A DNA stretch of 45,624 bases, taken from Alistipes sp. Zagget8 (GTDB taxonomy: Bacteria; Bacteroidota; Bacteroidia; Bacteroidales; Rikenellaceae). Under the pieces are notes generated by a model. The model was not told where the DNA came from, made no database searches, and worked only from the letters and a program-made list of their open reading frames with translations. The translations under genes were made by a program, and so were the position numbers. Positions 44,253 through 45,624 of the stretch are shown here, in pieces. Each line of letters opens with the position of its first letter. Position 1 is the stretch's first letter. The stretch is taken from contig MSHJ01000002.1 in NCBI GenBank assembly GCA_001941065.1, positions 1 to 45,624 on the forward strand, read 5' to 3'.

Positions 44253-45242
44253 TTATAGCGACGTGTAAATCTGCATGAGACGTTCGGCCACGGCGTATTC
44301 GGAGAACAGTTCCGCGCGGCGGCGTTCGCGCTGGCGCATGGTCTGCCGCCACGACTCGTCGCAAAGGGCGTTCTCCAACGCCGCGACGACCTCGCCCGGC
44401 ACCCCGGGATTCACATAAGCTGCGGCATTGCCGGCGGCTTCGCGGTTGACCGGCGTGTCGCTCAGCACCATCGGAAGCCCCGCACGCAGGGCCTCGACCA
44501 CCGGGACAATCGATGCCTCGGCCTCCGCATCGGGCAGGTAGGCAAAGACCCGCGCCAGCCGGAACAACGCCGGAAGGTCCGCAGGAGTCAGTTCGTAGAT
44601 GAAATCCACGCACGTCGCCAGATGGCGTTCGCGGGCATACCCCAGCAGGAAATCCGAATAAGCCGTGCGGCGGCCGCAGACGACCACCCCGGCCGCAGAT
44701 TCCATCGCCGACAGCGCCTCGAGCACCGCCTCGTGGTTGTGACGCGGTTCGACGGTTCCGAGCATCAGGATAAAACGCTCAGGCAGACCGTACTTACGCC
44801 GCGTGTGTTCAAGTTCCGCTTGATGTGGCGGTTCCTGCGGCACACGGGCTGCAAGGGGCATCAGAACCTCGATTTTCGCGGGGTCGATGCTGAGGCGTTC
44901 CGACAGTTCCTCACGGGCCGGCGAGCTGACGGTGATGACCCGGTGCGCCTGCCGCAGGGCCCGGCGGTAGAGCCGCAGGGCGATGAGCCGCTCGGAAAGG
45001 GGGTAAAGCCGGGGATAACGCAGGAAATTGAGGTTGGGGACGGTCATCACCGCCGGGACGCGCCCCAAATGGACGGAGAGCGGCAACGAGGACCTGAAGC
45101 CGTGGTAGAGGTCAATGCGTCCACGGTGCTTTGCATCAACGACATACTCATGCTCCGGAGCATAGTGCGCCAGCACGTCGGCAAGGTCTTGGAAATAACT
45201 GCCCCGGGCCGAAACCGGAGCCGTGTCGAGTCCTATTTTCAT
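44253..45242 (-). CDS. Glycosyltransferase family 4 (GT-B)
   Basis: A 329-residue GT-B enzyme, on the short side for the family. The N-terminal domain (about 1-155) contains VPAVMTVPNLNFLRYP and HRVITVSSPAREEL. The C-terminal nucleotide-sugar domain has FILMLGTVEPRHNHEAVLEAL and the E-x7-E retaining signature in EASIVPVVEALRAGLP. It probably adds a sugar to a surface glycan or lipid. No other glycan gene is nearby, so the acceptor is unknown. Transcribed toward the tandem repeats. Confidence 0.85.
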   Translation of the reverse strand: MKIGLDTAPVSARGSYFQDLADVLAHYAPEHEYVVDAKHRGRIDLYHGFRSSLPLSVHLGRVPAVMTVPNLNFLRYPRLYPLSERLIALRLYRRALRQAHRVITVSSPAREELSERLSIDPAKIEVLMPLAARVPQEPPHQAELEHTRRKYGLPERFILMLGTVEPRHNHEAVLEALSAMESAAGVVVCGRRTAYSDFLLGYARERHLATCVDFIYELTPADLPALFRLARVFAYLPDAEAEASIVPVVEALRAGLPMVLSDTPVNREAAGNAAAYVNPGVPGEVVAALENALCDESWRQTMRQRERRRAELFSEYAVAERLMQIYTSL

Positions 45243-45259
45243 AACTTATCTCTGAAAAA

Positions 45260-45291
45260 TTGTTCTATATGGCAAATAATCGTTATCTTTG
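45260..45291 (+). promoter_or_regulatory. Possible upstream promoter of the redoxin-like gene
   Basis: TTG (45260-45262), 21 bases, TATCTTTG (45284-45291). An inverted repeat, GTGTCG-tga-CGACAC (45292-45306), follows at the expected start of transcription and could be an operator. Confidence 0.4.
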
Positions 45292-45349
45292 GTGTCGTGA
45301 CGACACGTTTGTCAGCTGCGACGTTTTGCCGAGCCGCCTGCTGTCTGGC

Positions 45350-45381
45350 TTTGACGTTGTCCGTTCTTTTTCGTATCTTTG
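45350..45381 (+). promoter_or_regulatory. Promoter of the redoxin-like gene
   Basis: TTTG (45350-45353), 20 bases, TATCTTTG (45374-45381): an exact consensus promoter, 22 bases before the ATG at 45404. Confidence 0.8.
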
Positions 45382-45403
45382 AATTACAAAACAAGCCTCT
45401 CCT

Positions 45404-45624
45404 ATGAAGAAAGCGCTACTCATTCTGTCGTTCGCACTGGCATCGGCCGCCGGCAGCGCCACTGCCCAGAACGTCGTGCTCGGCGACCGTGTCCCTGATC
45501 TCAAGGCCCCGAAATGGCTCGACGACCGCCAGCCGGCAGCGCCACTGCCCAGAACGTCGTGCTCGGCGACCGTGTCCCTGATCTCAAGGCCCCGAAATGG
45601 CTCGACGACCGCCAGCCGGCAGCG
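45404..45624 (+). CDS. Secreted redoxin/TlpA-like protein, partial
   Basis: The 5' end of a gene that runs off the window. A clear signal peptide (MKKALLILSFALASAAGSA, then TAQ) is followed by NVVLGDRVPDLKAPKWLD, which resembles the GDxxPDL/APxW opening of thioredoxin-like secreted thiol reductases (TlpA-type). After about 42 residues the frame enters a second copy of an 83-bp repeat; because 83 is not divisible by three, the following residues are meaningless. The real gene probably continues with a CxxC-bearing domain beyond the edge. Confidence 0.5.
   Translation, partial: MKKALLILSFALASAAGSATAQNVVLGDRVPDLKAPKWLDDRQPAAPLPRTSCSATVSLISRPRNGSTTASRQ
45449..45624. repeat. Perfect 83-bp tandem repeat at sequence end
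   Basis: Copies at 45449-45531 and 45532-45614 are identical, and ten bases of a third copy end the window. The repeat covers the signal peptide and mature N-terminus of the redoxin-like gene and breaks its frame. A perfect repeat right at the sequence end is typical of an assembly artefact. Confidence 0.85.

Noticed and set aside
1..45624. CRISPR array, tRNA, rRNA or intact insertion sequence
   Set aside because: I looked for regularly spaced repeats, cloverleaf-type ends and transposase motifs and saw none. The direct repeats found are only two copies each.

Overview
The window reads as chromosomal DNA of a GC-rich gut Bacteroidales, most likely Alistipes (Rikenellaceae). The evidence is a SusC/SusD pair with DUF4843 and PKD-like lipoproteins, fimbrillin and BspA-type LRR surface proteins, a type IX secretion (T9SS) sorting domain next to a PorV-like barrel, a sodium-pumping methylmalonyl-CoA decarboxylase operon, and several promoters of the Bacteroidetes form (TTTG, 19-21 nt, TAnnTTTG). 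The species assignment is inference. I saw no rRNA, tRNA, CRISPR array, intact insertion sequence or phage gene.

Layout. 1-783 has no convincing gene. 784-1374 is a small lipoprotein with a CxHxCxHGG motif. 11064 down to 1584 (minus) is one compact seven-gene operon: SusC, SusD, DUF4843 lipoprotein, PKD-like lipoprotein, ABC ATPase, ABC permease and a DUF4857-like membrane protein. It looks like an outer-membrane uptake system wired to an inner-membrane ABC-2-type transporter, with no glycoside hydrolase. 11226-14901 (plus) holds a subtilisin-family protease with a T9SS C-terminal domain and a PorV-like outer-membrane protein. 14902-15451 is gene-poor and carries hairpins and one copy of an interspersed terminator-like repeat. 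Then come gpmI and alaS (minus), two tandem M23 peptidases and a HAD phosphatase (plus), an AddB-like nuclease and a GIN-domain protein (minus), and an AddA-like helicase-nuclease (plus).

The AddA gene overlaps the start of a tightly coupled three-gene cassette (29406-32380): an ABC exporter, an HprK-like P-loop kinase and a Ser/His signal-peptidase-like protease. This resembles the export, kinase and protease parts of a RiPP-type system, but no precursor or recognition element is visible. Convergent to it is the ribosomal operon rplM-rpsI-rpsB-tsf (minus), then a secreted protein made of four TonB C-terminal-like domains and a small AT-rich lipoprotein.

41881 down to 37841 (minus) is mce-mmdA-mmdD-mmdC-mmdB, the last steps of the succinate-propionate pathway, which couple methylmalonyl-CoA decarboxylation to sodium export. 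42194-44033 (plus) is a fimbrillin/LRR surface lipoprotein whose frame is broken at a run of nine G, so it may be phase-variable. It is followed by a 39-codon peptide gene. A glycosyltransferase (minus) and the start of a secreted redoxin-like gene end the window. That last gene runs into a perfect 83-bp tandem repeat at the sequence end, which may be an assembly artefact.

Best candidates for something undescribed: the exporter/kinase/protease cassette, the 39-residue peptide behind the G9-switched adhesin, the SusCD-ABC-DUF4857 operon, and the protease/PorV pair.
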